A stretch of DNA of 32,346 nt from positions 1 through 32,346 of the forward strand of contig DDPE01000024.1 of assembly GCA_002342035.1 (NCBI GenBank). The letters run 5' to 3'. The notes beneath the pieces were generated by a model. The model was not told the DNA's origin. It saw nothing but the letters and a program-made list of their open reading frames with translations, and did not search any database. The stretch is from Asticcacaulis sp. UBA2476 (lineage in GTDB: Bacteria; Pseudomonadota; Alphaproteobacteria; Caulobacterales; Caulobacteraceae). Below, piece by piece: positions 15,119 through 22,859 of this stretch (positions are counted from its first letter, which is position 1; each line of letters opens with the position of its first letter). The position numbers were made by a program, and so were the translations under genes.

Positions 15119-17020
15119 TTAGGCGCTTTTCTTATCGTCGCCGTCAACTTCTTCAAAGTCGGCATCAACGACGCCGTCGTCAGCCTGAGCCGCATCATCG
15201 GCCTCTTCACCAGAACCTTGCGCGGCATACATGGCTTCACCCAGTTTCATGGATGCGGTCAGAAGCGCCTGATGCTTGGCCTTGATGTCTTCGACATCTT
15301 CGCCGTCCTTGGCCGACTTAAGGTCAGACAGAGCCGTCTCAATTGCCGCCTTGTCGTCCGCACCGATCTTGGCACCGAAGTCCTTGACGGCCTTTTCGGT
15401 CGAGTGGATCAGGGCATCGGCCTGATTGCGAGCTTCGATCAGGGCTTTGCGCTTTTCGTCCTCAGCCTTGTTGGCCTCGGCGTCCTTGACCATCTGCTCG
15501 ATATCGGCATCCGACAGACCGCCATTGGCCTGAATGCGGATCGAGTGCTCTTTGTTCGTCGCCTTGTCCTTAGCGTGAACCTGCACGATACCGTTGGCGT
15601 CGATGTCGAAGGTCACTTCGATCTGCGGAATACCGCGCGGTGCAGGCGGGATACCGACGAGGTCGAACTGACCCAGCAGCTTGTTATCGGCCGCCATCGG
15701 GCGCTCGCCCTGGAAGCAGCGGATCGTCACAGCCGACTGATTGTCATCGGCGGTCGAGAAGGTCTGCGACTTCTTGGTCGGGATCGTGGTGTTGCGCTCG
15801 ATCAACGGCGTGAACACACCCCCCAGAGTCTCAATCCCAAGCGTCAGTGGGGTGACGTCGAGCAGCAGAACGTCCTTAACGTCGCCTTGCAGAACACCGG
15901 CCTGAATAGCGGCACCGAGGGCCACCACTTCGTCCGGGTTCACACCCTTGTGCGGCTCACGACCGAACAGGTTTTTCACGGCCTCAGCGACCTTCGGCAT
16001 ACGGGTCATACCGCCAACGAGGACGACTTCGTCGATGTCAGACGCCTTCAGACCGGCATCCTTCATGGCTTGCTGGCACGGCGCGATCGTCTTTTGGATC
16101 AGATCCTCAACCAGAGATTCCAGCTTGGCGCGGGTCAGCTTGAGGTTCAGGTGCAGCGGGCCCGACGCATTCATCGAGATGAACGGCAGGTTCAGGTCGT
16201 ATTGCGCGACCGTCGACAGTTCCTTCTTGGCCTTTTCCGCCTCTTCTTTCAGGCGTTGCAGGGCCAGCTTGTCGGAACGCAGATCGACACCGTTTTCCTT
16301 TTTGAACTCGTCAGCCAGATAATCGACAACACGCATGTCGAAGTCTTCACCGCCGAGGAACGTGTCGCCGTTGGTCGACTTCACTTCAAACACGCCGTCA
16401 CCGATCTCAAGGATCGACACGTCGAAGGTGCCGCCGCCGAGGTCATAAACCGCGATCTTTTTGTTGTGGTCTTTGTCGAGACCGTAGGCCAGCGCGGCCG
16501 CCGTCGGCTCGTTGATGATACGCAGAACCTCTAAGCCCGCGATCTTGCCGGCATCCTTAGTGGCCTGACGCTGAGCGTCGTTAAAATAGGCCGGCACCGT
16601 GATGACGGCTTGCGTCACCGTTTCACCCAGATAGGCTTCGGCATCTTCCTTAAGCTTCATCAGGGTGAAGGCGGAAATCTGCTGGGGCGAATAGTCCTTG
16701 CCGTGGGCCTTAACCCACGCATCGCCGTTCGGGCCCTTGGAGATTTCGTAGGGCACCATGCCCTTGTCCTTCTCGACCATAGGGTCGTTGCTCTTGCGGC
16801 CAATCAGGCGCTTGATAGCAAAGAAGGTATTTGAAGGGTTGGTCACAGCCTGCCGCTTGGCGGGCTGGCCGACCAGACGCTCGCCGTCGTCCATAAGGGC
16901 AACCACGGACGGGGTCGTGCGCACACCTTCGGCGTTCTCAATAACCTTGGGATTCTTGCCATCCATTACGGCCACGCACGAATTGGTGGTGCCGAGGTCA
17001 ATACCGATGATCTTGCTCAT
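15119..17020 (-). CDS. dnaK: Molecular chaperone DnaK (Hsp70)
   Basis: DnaK is the ATP-driven Hsp70 that binds hydrophobic segments of unfolded proteins in the cytoplasm, working with DnaJ and GrpE. The 633-residue product starts MSKIIGIDLGTTNSCVAV (phosphate-1 motif). It has the phosphate-2 motif VYDLGGGTFDVSILE and the adenosine-motif region VVLVGGMTRMPKV. The interdomain linker DVLLLDVTPLTLGIE, the beta-sandwich substrate domain, the helical lid and an acidic tail (DADFEEVDGDD) follow. The insertion in the nucleotide domain that marks Gram-negative Hsp70 is present. dnaJ lies downstream. Upstream is a candidate heat-shock promoter with a leader of roughly 125 bases. Confidence 0.98.
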   Translation of the reverse strand: MSKIIGIDLGTTNSCVAVMDGKNPKVIENAEGVRTTPSVVALMDDGERLVGQPAKRQAVTNPSNTFFAIKRLIGRKSNDPMVEKDKGMVPYEISKGPNGDAWVKAHGKDYSPQQISAFTLMKLKEDAEAYLGETVTQAVITVPAYFNDAQRQATKDAGKIAGLEVLRIINEPTAAALAYGLDKDHNKKIAVYDLGGGTFDVSILEIGDGVFEVKSTNGDTFLGGEDFDMRVVDYLADEFKKENGVDLRSDKLALQRLKEEAEKAKKELSTVAQYDLNLPFISMNASGPLHLNLKLTRAKLESLVEDLIQKTIAPCQQAMKDAGLKASDIDEVVLVGGMTRMPKVAEAVKNLFGREPHKGVNPDEVVALGAAIQAGVLQGDVKDVLLLDVTPLTLGIETLGGVFTPLIERNTTIPTKKSQTFSTADDNQSAVTIRCFQGERPMAADNKLLGQFDLVGIPPAPRGIPQIEVTFDIDANGIVQVHAKDKATNKEHSIRIQANGGLSDADIEQMVKDAEANKAEDEKRKALIEARNQADALIHSTEKAVKDFGAKIGADDKAAIETALSDLKSAKDGEDVEDIKAKHQALLTASMKLGEAMYAAQGSGEEADDAAQADDGVVDADFEEVDGDDKKSA

Positions 17021-17405
17021 GAGGTTTAAGTCTACTCCGTTATGGCGAATGGGTTTATCGAGCCTTATGCGTTAAGCGCTGCGAATGTCCATCCCCGAAA
17101 AGCTGAAATTGAGGATTTTTTCAAGAGGTGTCTCCTGAAAACCTAAAGCGGATATGGGAACACTCATAGGATGCGCAAGGCCTATAGTCACAAATTTCTT
17201 ACGGTCTTTCGGGTCGGAATTTCGTAACCGCGCTTATAGACTTATAGATATGTAGCCCATGCGGTTTCACAAGAGGTTGCACATTGGCGGCGCACAGGGC
17301 AAAATAGGTTAATAAATCATAAGCCGTCTTAGCCTTACGCCCATTTACCATACCGCTTTTTTATAAAAATCATGCCAGATCGTGCCCAAACTATTGGAGA
17401 GTTAT
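17021..17405. promoter_or_regulatory. Divergent intergenic region between dnaK and the dienelactone hydrolase gene
   Basis: These 385 bases hold no convincing gene. Besides the candidate heat-shock promoter toward dnaK, a possible sigma-70-type promoter faces the hydrolase: TTGCAC at 17277-17282, a 17-base spacer, and CAAAAT at 17300-17305. The hydrolase ribosome site GGAG is at 17396-17399. The part nearest the hydrolase is AT-rich. Confidence 0.4.
17152..17179 (-). promoter_or_regulatory. Candidate sigma-32 (RpoH) promoter of dnaK
   Basis: On the minus strand CTTGCGC is followed 14 bases later by CCCATATC. This closely matches the heat-shock pattern CTTGAAA-N13/15-CCCCATNT. A second CTTG (CTTGAAAA at 17125-17118) lies nearer the gene without a good -10 partner. 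No CIRCE inverted repeat (TTAGCACTC-N9-GAGTGCTAA) is visible, so RpoH rather than HrcA control is inferred. Confidence 0.5.
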
Positions 17406-18341
17406 ATGCCCCCCGTGCTTAACCTGACGCGACCAGAAGGCGCCGAGCCGCAGGATTTTCACTTAAGCCGCCGCGGCGTGGCCGGTCTGTTCTTCGCTGG
17501 CTATGCGCTGGCGACCGGCCCTGTACATGCGCAGGCCATAACGACGACCACTGACGGCCTGTTTACCCAGAGTCTGAAAATCAAGACCCTACGCCCTGAA
17601 GGCAAGTACGAAATCCCGCTCTATATCGCCATGCCGGAAAAGGCCAAGAACCGTCCGGTGATCATTGTCGTCTCCGAAGTGTTCGGCGTCCATGACTATA
17701 TCCGCGATATCTGCCGCCGTCTGGCCCACAAGGGCTATGTCGCCGTGGCCCCGGATTTCTTTGCCCGCAAAGGCAATGCGGCGGCGGTGACCGACTTTGA
17801 AAAGATCAAGGATCTGGTTGAACCCGCCACCAACCGTCAGGTCATGGACGACATGACCGCGACCCTGAACTGGCTTAAGACCGACCCCGATCTGGGTCAA
17901 AAGCGCGCCATGTTTGGCAAAAAGAACTTTGCCGACATGAGCCGTGTCGGTGTTACCGGCTTTTGCTGGGGTGGTGCGGTCACCTGGATGGCCGCCGCCA
18001 ATATACCGGACGTCAAGGCCGGTGTGGCCTGGTACGGTCGCCTGCAACGTCCGCCGGTCGATCAGTTCCTCGGCAAGGAAGATCGCAAATGGCCGCTCGA
18101 TGTCGTGCCCGCCCTTAACAAGCCAGTACTCGGTCTTTATGCCTCGGATGATGCCGGTATCCCGCAGGCCGATGTCGATAAGATGAATGCGGCGCTCAAA
18201 GCCGCTAACAAACCGTCCAACATCATCGTTTATCCGAACACCAAACACGCTTTCCATGCCGACTATCGCCCCAGCTATGCCGAAGCTGCCGCCAAACAGG
18301 GGTGGGAAGAGTTGCTAAAATGGTTCGATAAATATCTTTGA
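17406..18341 (+). CDS. Dienelactone hydrolase family protein with an apparent Tat signal
   Basis: This is an alpha/beta hydrolase of the dienelactone hydrolase family (311 residues). The nucleophile is C187 in VTGFCWGGAV, the acid is D248 or D249 in YASDDAGIP, and the base is H281 in TKHAFHADYR. E91 in SEVFG corresponds to the conserved residue that orients the cysteine. The N-terminus has a twin-arginine motif (LSRRGVAG, 20-27), a hydrophobic stretch and an Ala-X-Ala site (VHAQA), so the folded enzyme is probably exported. ATG 17406 is chosen for its GGAG six bases upstream; a GTG at 17382 is in frame but lacks a ribosome site. Similar exported DLH proteins are common in alphaproteobacteria; true dienelactone activity cannot be assumed. 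A perfect 11-bp inverted repeat follows the stop. Confidence 0.88.
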   Translation: MPPVLNLTRPEGAEPQDFHLSRRGVAGLFFAGYALATGPVHAQAITTTTDGLFTQSLKIKTLRPEGKYEIPLYIAMPEKAKNRPVIIVVSEVFGVHDYIRDICRRLAHKGYVAVAPDFFARKGNAAAVTDFEKIKDLVEPATNRQVMDDMTATLNWLKTDPDLGQKRAMFGKKNFADMSRVGVTGFCWGGAVTWMAAANIPDVKAGVAWYGRLQRPPVDQFLGKEDRKWPLDVVPALNKPVLGLYASDDAGIPQADVDKMNAALKAANKPSNIIVYPNTKHAFHADYRPSYAEAAAKQGWEELLKWFDKYL

Positions 18342-18383
18342 TATGTTTTTGACTAAACCCCTTTGCGTATAAGGGGAAATTTA

Positions 18384-18420
18384 TTGCCGCCAGATGCCCC
18401 ACCGGCTAGTCTGGCGGCAA
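18384..18420. terminator. Stem-loop after the dienelactone hydrolase gene
   Basis: TTGCCGCCAGA and TCTGGCGGCAA form a perfect 11-bp stem with a 15-base loop. The T tract is weak (GTTTAT on the plus strand), so it is a probable but not classic terminator. It ends 39 bases before the acyltransferase start and may instead act in that gene's leader. Confidence 0.55.
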
Positions 18421-18459
18421 GTTTATATGTGCATTCCATTTGGGGATTGGGGGAAGTGC

Positions 18460-19482
18460 ATGGCCGGAGCCGTATCAGAGGCTGCGATACCAAAAATTAC
18501 CGGCAGCACACGGCTTGCCGGTATCGATCTGTTCCGCTTTTTGGCCTTTGTCGCCGTCCTTATTATCCATACGGTGTCTCAAACCGAAGGCGTCATCAAT
18601 ATCAATAGTCTGGCACAGCACGCCTCACGCTTTGCCGTACCTTTTTACTTCATCGTCAGTGGCTATTTTTTCTGCCGGTTCAGCGGCCCTGCCTTTGAGG
18701 GCATCAAAAAAGTTATTTTCAGGATCATGCCGGTCTATTTTTTCTGGCTTTTGATCTACCTGATTTTCTTTCCCAAAGGCTGGCCATGGTTCACCGGAAT
18801 CCACAGGATTGCTGAGTTTCTGGTAGGTGGCGGTGCAATTGGCTATCACCTGTGGTTTCTCCCCACCCTCGCCTCCAGCCTGGTGCTTTATCTGGTATTG
18901 CGCCCCCTTGGCTTCAAAGTCATGTTCGCGGTGGCCATCGTTTTGTTTACGGTGGGGCTAATGTTCGGGCCCTACCGGGAAATGCTGGGCCTGCCGTCCC
19001 TGCGCATCAAGGGCTTTCATTGGTATACGCGCAACGGCCCCTTCTTTAGCTTCCTGTTCGTCGTGGCCGGGGCCTATATCGCCACCTATAAAACCCGTAT
19101 CGGCCTGGGAGCCGCGGCGGCTTTAATCGCTCTTGGCCTCGGCCTTCAGATACTGGAAAGCTATCTTTTGTGGCGGTTCGCAGACGGGACATTTTTATCG
19201 ACCGATTTCACCGTGGGCACGGCGCTGTTCGGTGTCGGCATCTTCTTCATAGCGCTGCGCTGGCCTGAGCGCCTGACTCATCCGTGGCTGTTGCACATGG
19301 GCCGGCTTAACCTGTGGATGTACTGCATCCATATGGCCTTCATACATATTTTAAGGCTGTGGTTTGATATTTACGTTCCGGCACAAATGGCCATGGTCTT
19401 TGGCGGAGCGCTTGCCCTCACCATCGCCAGCGCCTATCTGGCCGAACGCTGGCGCTTCATACCGCGGTCGATGATATATTAG
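18460..19482 (+). CDS. Acyltransferase 3 family integral membrane protein (OafA/WecH-like)
   Basis: The 340-residue protein is very hydrophobic, with about ten predicted membrane helices. It opens with the family signature RLAGIDLFRFLAFVAVLIIH, in which the arginine and the histidine at the end of helix 1 are the conserved functional residues. Acyltransferase 3 proteins move acetyl or other acyl groups across or at the inner membrane onto surface sugars and other acceptors. ATG 18460 is preferred because GGGGGAAG lies just upstream; ATG 18427 and the frame opening at 18394 lack such a site. It overlaps the tetR gene tail to tail by four bases. The acceptor is unknown. The glycosyltransferase at 11.6 kb is a possible but distant partner. 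Confidence 0.85.
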   Translation: MAGAVSEAAIPKITGSTRLAGIDLFRFLAFVAVLIIHTVSQTEGVININSLAQHASRFAVPFYFIVSGYFFCRFSGPAFEGIKKVIFRIMPVYFFWLLIYLIFFPKGWPWFTGIHRIAEFLVGGGAIGYHLWFLPTLASSLVLYLVLRPLGFKVMFAVAIVLFTVGLMFGPYREMLGLPSLRIKGFHWYTRNGPFFSFLFVVAGAYIATYKTRIGLGAAAALIALGLGLQILESYLLWRFADGTFLSTDFTVGTALFGVGIFFIALRWPERLTHPWLLHMGRLNLWMYCIHMAFIHILRLWFDIYVPAQMAMVFGGALALTIASAYLAERWRFIPRSMIY

Positions 19483-20099
19483 GCGCCATAAGCCGCGTAA
19501 AACACCTTCACCGCCGACGCTACCTCAACATCGATTTGAGCCTCGCTCGGCGGTTCGCCGTAGTTCATGAAACGGGCCTTGAGGTGCCGGTTCTGGCATA
19601 GGGCTATGAACTGATGAGTAGCCAGTTCGACATCATCAAATTTAAACTCACCGGCCGCTTCGGCTTTTTTCAAAAACTCCACCATGCGTTCGGCCCCTTT
19701 GAGCGGTCCGGCCTGATAGAATAGTCGGGCAACATCGGGCCAGCGTTCGGCAATCGACGTGATCAGGCGGAAATTGCGCTGGGTCTTTTCGCGCGTTGTG
19801 ATGCGGGCATATTTACGCCCCCATGACAAAAGCGAGTCGCGATAATGGCCCTTATCGGCCAGCAACAAACCTTCAATCTCACTCTGGTGAACGGCGCAGT
19901 GACGCTGCACGAAAGCCTCGACCAGATCTTCCTTACTCTTGAAATAATTATATAGCGTGCCCTTGGAGCCGCCAAGACGCTGCGCGATTGAGGACATGGA
20001 GGCGGCGTCAAAGCCTTCCTCATAAAATATCTCGCTGGCCACATCGAGAATGGCCTCACGGCGAGCATCTTTATCCAATTTTACCTTTTGATCCAGCAT
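19479..20099 (-). CDS. TetR/AcrR-family transcriptional repressor of the adjacent efflux operon
   Basis: The 206-residue protein has a TetR-type N-terminal DNA-binding domain: AILDVASEIFYEEGFDAASM, then SIAQRLGGSKGTLYNYFKSK as the helix-turn-helix. A helical ligand-binding C-terminus follows. I place the start at ATG 20099 (MLDQKVKLDK). Longer forms are open in frame to 20213, but those starting above 20159 would read through the operator at 20163-20181. The ribosome site near 20099 (AGGA) is close to the start codon, so ATG 20159 remains possible. It is divergent from a NodT-EmrA-EmrB operon with two perfect 19-bp operators between, the usual arrangement for a local repressor that senses an exported compound. 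Confidence 0.88.
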   Translation of the reverse strand: MLDQKVKLDKDARREAILDVASEIFYEEGFDAASMSSIAQRLGGSKGTLYNYFKSKEDLVEAFVQRHCAVHQSEIEGLLLADKGHYRDSLLSWGRKYARITTREKTQRNFRLITSIAERWPDVARLFYQAGPLKGAERMVEFLKKAEAAGEFKFDDVELATHQFIALCQNRHLKARFMNYGEPPSEAQIDVEVASAVKVFYAAYGA

Positions 20100-20162
20100 G
20101 GTCCTGTTTTCTACGTTTTGCGGACCGAGGTCAAACCCAGCCGGTTGCAAAAATTTCATCGT

Positions 20163-20181
20163 ACCGTACGGTACGGTCATT
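20163..20181. promoter_or_regulatory. TetR operator, copy 1
   Basis: The 19 bases ACCGTACGGTACGGTCATT are the exact reverse complement of copy 2 at 20218-20236. The core ACCGTACGGT is itself palindromic. This copy lies next to the TetR start side and touches the -35 of the efflux promoter, so bound repressor would block both directions. Confidence 0.8.
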
Positions 20182-20206
20182 GACAAACTATCACGGCGGG
20201 TATAAA
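20180..20206 (+). promoter_or_regulatory. Candidate sigma-70 promoter of the efflux operon
   Basis: TTGACA at 20180-20185 is a consensus -35, and TATAAA at 20201-20206 is a good -10. The spacer is 15 bases, shorter than the ideal 17, which may keep basal activity low. The pair lies entirely between the two operator copies. Confidence 0.6.
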
Positions 20207-20217
20207 TGCGCAAGAAA

Positions 20218-20236
20218 AATGACCGTACCGTACGGT
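20218..20236. promoter_or_regulatory. TetR operator, copy 2
   Basis: AATGACCGTACCGTACGGT is the exact inverted copy of the 20163-20181 site. It sits over the expected transcription start of the efflux operon and just before the ribosome site AAGGA at 20243-20247. Confidence 0.8.
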
Positions 20237-20255
20237 TGTTTTAAGGATAATGAAT

Positions 20256-21638
20256 ATGGATAGTCTCCCCCCTGAACGCCGGTTTAAGTCCGTTCTTATT
20301 GTGTGTGTAAGCCTTCTGGCCCTGACCGGGAGCGCCAATGTCGCCGTTGCCGCCCCAAAATCCGAAGCGCTTGATGTGGCCTCGACCTTTAAGCTGCCCG
20401 CCCATCCGTTCTGGATGCGTTATGGCGATCCGCAGCTTGATCAGCTTATGGCCGACGCCATCAATACCTCCCCGTCCTTGGCGGTCGCCGAAGCCCGCCT
20501 GCGTAAAGCCCGCGCCAGTTTCGACGGCTCCAAAGGTGCCGATGTGCCCGCCCTGTCATTCCTGGGCACCGCCCAGAAGCTGAACTCGTCAAGTGGCGCT
20601 GAAGGTGAAGAGGGACTCAACCTCGATGAACTGGGTGTCGCTGGCCTGAACTTTGGCTGGGAACTGGACTTCTGGGGTAAGAACCGCGCGGCTGTGGCCG
20701 CCGCATCTTCGCAGGCACGCGCGTCTGAGGCCGACATGGCCCAGGCCGGACTGATCCTGACCACGTCGCTGGCTACCGCCTATATCGATCTGGCCCGTCT
20801 TTGTGATGAGCGCGATCTGGCCTTGCGCGCCGTTGAGGTTCGGGGCGACAGCGCGGATCTGGTGCAGCAAAAATTCGATAACGGCCTGACCAATCGCGCT
20901 GAACTGCAACTGGCCATTGCCGGTTCCGCCACCGCCCGCGCCGAAGTTGCCGCTATTGATGAGCAGATCGCCGCGACCCGCAATCTGATTGCCGCTCTGG
21001 CCGGTCGCGACCCTGACTACGGGCAATCTTTGACCCGTCCGGCGCTCAAAGGCCCATCAAACTTCACCTTACCCGAACGCATCGACCTTGATCTGATCGG
21101 TCGCCGCCCGGATGTGGTCGCCGCCAAATGGCGCGCCGAAGCCTCAACCCAAGGCGTTAAACGCGCCAAGGCCGCCTTTTATCCCAATGTCAATCTGATG
21201 GCGTTTGTCGGTAAGGTCTGGCTGGGCGATTTAAGCGTAGAGGGCACGACCAATTCCAATATCGGCCCCGCCATCACCCTGCCCCTGTTCGACGGCGGCA
21301 AACGCAAAGCCGATCTGCGCGGTGCCAAGGCCGACAAAGACGCCGCCGTGGCCGATTATAACGCGGCCATTATCAACGCCATGCACAGTGTCGCTGATGT
21401 GGTAGCGTCTGAGCGGGCGCTGGAGGGCCGTCTGAAGGACTCGCAATTGGCCCTTGATGGCTATGAAGACGCCTACCGCCTGACCAAGCTGCGCTATGAC
21501 GGCGGGCTTAGCAACTACACCACGCTGCTTCAGGCCGAACAAAGCCTGCTGACCCAGCGTAAAACCGTAACCGATTTGAAATCCCGTGCCCTTAGCCTTG
21601 ATGTCGCGCTGGTGCGCGCGCTTGGCGGCGATTACTGA
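20256..21638 (+). CDS. NodT-family outer-membrane efflux protein (TolC-like), apparently not lipidated
   Basis: This is the outer-membrane channel of a three-part efflux pump, 460 residues from the start chosen. Two OEP repeats are visible, with long coiled helices and beta segments (GLNFGWELDFWGKNRAAV; IGPAITLPLFDGGKRKADL), GRRPDVVAAKWR, and the C-terminal YDGGLSNYTTLLQAEQSLL. An N-terminal signal sequence (SVLIVCVSLLALTGSANVAVAA) is present, but the LxGC lipobox usual in NodT proteins is missing, so it should enter the outer membrane without a lipid anchor. ATG 20256 has AAGGA eight bases upstream; ATG 20250, two codons earlier, would be too close to it. It is first in the operon with EmrA- and EmrB-like genes, behind a promoter flanked by TetR operators. 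Confidence 0.92.
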   Translation: MDSLPPERRFKSVLIVCVSLLALTGSANVAVAAPKSEALDVASTFKLPAHPFWMRYGDPQLDQLMADAINTSPSLAVAEARLRKARASFDGSKGADVPALSFLGTAQKLNSSSGAEGEEGLNLDELGVAGLNFGWELDFWGKNRAAVAAASSQARASEADMAQAGLILTTSLATAYIDLARLCDERDLALRAVEVRGDSADLVQQKFDNGLTNRAELQLAIAGSATARAEVAAIDEQIAATRNLIAALAGRDPDYGQSLTRPALKGPSNFTLPERIDLDLIGRRPDVVAAKWRAEASTQGVKRAKAAFYPNVNLMAFVGKVWLGDLSVEGTTNSNIGPAITLPLFDGGKRKADLRGAKADKDAAVADYNAAIINAMHSVADVVASERALEGRLKDSQLALDGYEDAYRLTKLRYDGGLSNYTTLLQAEQSLLTQRKTVTDLKSRALSLDVALVRALGGDY

Positions 21639-21661
21639 TTTTTACAGAAAGCGATACTCCC

Positions 21662-22831
21662 ATGTCCACCTCCGCTTCCCCAACCGCTGGTGCCGCTTTG
21701 AGCCCCGAAGCTAAAGTCGCCGTTAACGCCAACCGCCGCAAGCGCCTTTTGACCTATCTGGCCGCCGGTGTGGCCGCCGCCGCTGTCCTTTGGGGCGGCT
21801 ACTATATTCTGGTCGGCTCACACTATGTTGAAACCGACAATGCCTATGTCGGCGCCGAGACCGCGCAGGTCAACGCTCTTGTCCCCGGCCCGATCGCTAA
21901 GATCCACGTCACGGATACGCAGGTCGTCAAGGCTGGCGATATTCTGGTCGAGCTTGATAATGCCGACGCCCGCATTGCCCTGGCCGAAGCCGAAGCCGAT
22001 CTGGCTCTGGCCGCCCGTCGGGTACAGGGCTATTACGCCTCTGATGATGCCTTGCAGGCGCAGATGAACGCCCGTCAGGCCGAGATCACCGCTACCGACA
22101 CCCAGATTAAGTCGGCACAGTCCGACTATGAGCGCGCCCAGATCGACCTTAACCGTCGCAAGGCCCTGATCGCTTCGGGGGCCGTATCGCAAGAAGAACT
22201 GTCGACTGCCCAGAACCAGTATGCCCGCGCGGCGGCGGCTCTGGTGGCTGCCCAATCGGCCAAGGCTCAGGCGCAAGCCACCTATCAGGCTGCCATAGGC
22301 TCGCGCGAAAACAACAATGTCCGCATCGCCGGTTTCACACCGGGCGGCAACCCCGAAGTTCTGGCCGCCCAAGCCAAGGTCGATGCCGCCAAGCTTGCCT
22401 TTGAACGCACAGTGGTGCGCGCCCCCATGGACGGCATCATCGCCCGCAAATCGGTTCAGGTCGGCCAGCAGGTGACGGCGGGAACGCCGCTGATGGCGGT
22501 AGTGCCGATCACCCACGCCTATGTCGATGCCAACTTCAAGGAAGTGCAGCTTAAAAACGTCGTGCCGGGCCAGACGGTTGAGCTAACCTCAGACCTCTAC
22601 GGCGACAGCGTCAAATTCCACGGCACGGTGCGCGGCATTTCCGGCGGCACGGGCTCGGCCTTTTCGCTGATCCCGGCCCAGAACGCGTCGGGCAACTGGA
22701 TCAAGGTGGTTCAACGCCTGCCGGTACGCATCGACCTTGAGCCCAAGGAGTTGGCCGCCCATCCGCTGCGGGTTGGCCTGTCCATGAAGGCCAAGATCGA
22801 TATCGCTGACGCACCCAAGGCCGTGAAGTAG
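21662..22831 (+). CDS. HlyD/EmrA-family membrane fusion protein
   Basis: This 389-residue periplasmic adaptor links the inner-membrane EmrB-type pump to the outer-membrane channel. One N-terminal membrane helix (about 30-51, YLAAGVAAAAVLWGGYYIL) is followed by SHYVETDNAYVGAE, typical of EmrA. A split lipoyl domain comes next (ALVPGPIAKIHVTDTQVVKAGD and, after the hairpin, VVRAPMDGIIARKSVQVGQ). A long Ala/Gln/Arg-rich coiled-coil hairpin lies at about 100-215, and beta-barrel domains end the protein. The gene begins 23 bases after the NodT gene and ends 28 bases before the EmrB gene. Its ribosome site is weak (AGAAAG), suggesting translation coupled to the upstream gene. Confidence 0.94.
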   Translation: MSTSASPTAGAALSPEAKVAVNANRRKRLLTYLAAGVAAAAVLWGGYYILVGSHYVETDNAYVGAETAQVNALVPGPIAKIHVTDTQVVKAGDILVELDNADARIALAEAEADLALAARRVQGYYASDDALQAQMNARQAEITATDTQIKSAQSDYERAQIDLNRRKALIASGAVSQEELSTAQNQYARAAAALVAAQSAKAQAQATYQAAIGSRENNNVRIAGFTPGGNPEVLAAQAKVDAAKLAFERTVVRAPMDGIIARKSVQVGQQVTAGTPLMAVVPITHAYVDANFKEVQLKNVVPGQTVELTSDLYGDSVKFHGTVRGISGGTGSAFSLIPAQNASGNWIKVVQRLPVRIDLEPKELAAHPLRVGLSMKAKIDIADAPKAVK

Positions 22832-22859
22832 TTTAATTATATAATAAGGGAGCGCCATC

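Noticed and set aside
15218..16534. A 438-codon plus-strand frame opposite dnaK
   Set aside because: It lies entirely antisense to an intact, highly conserved dnaK, and its translation resembles no protein family.
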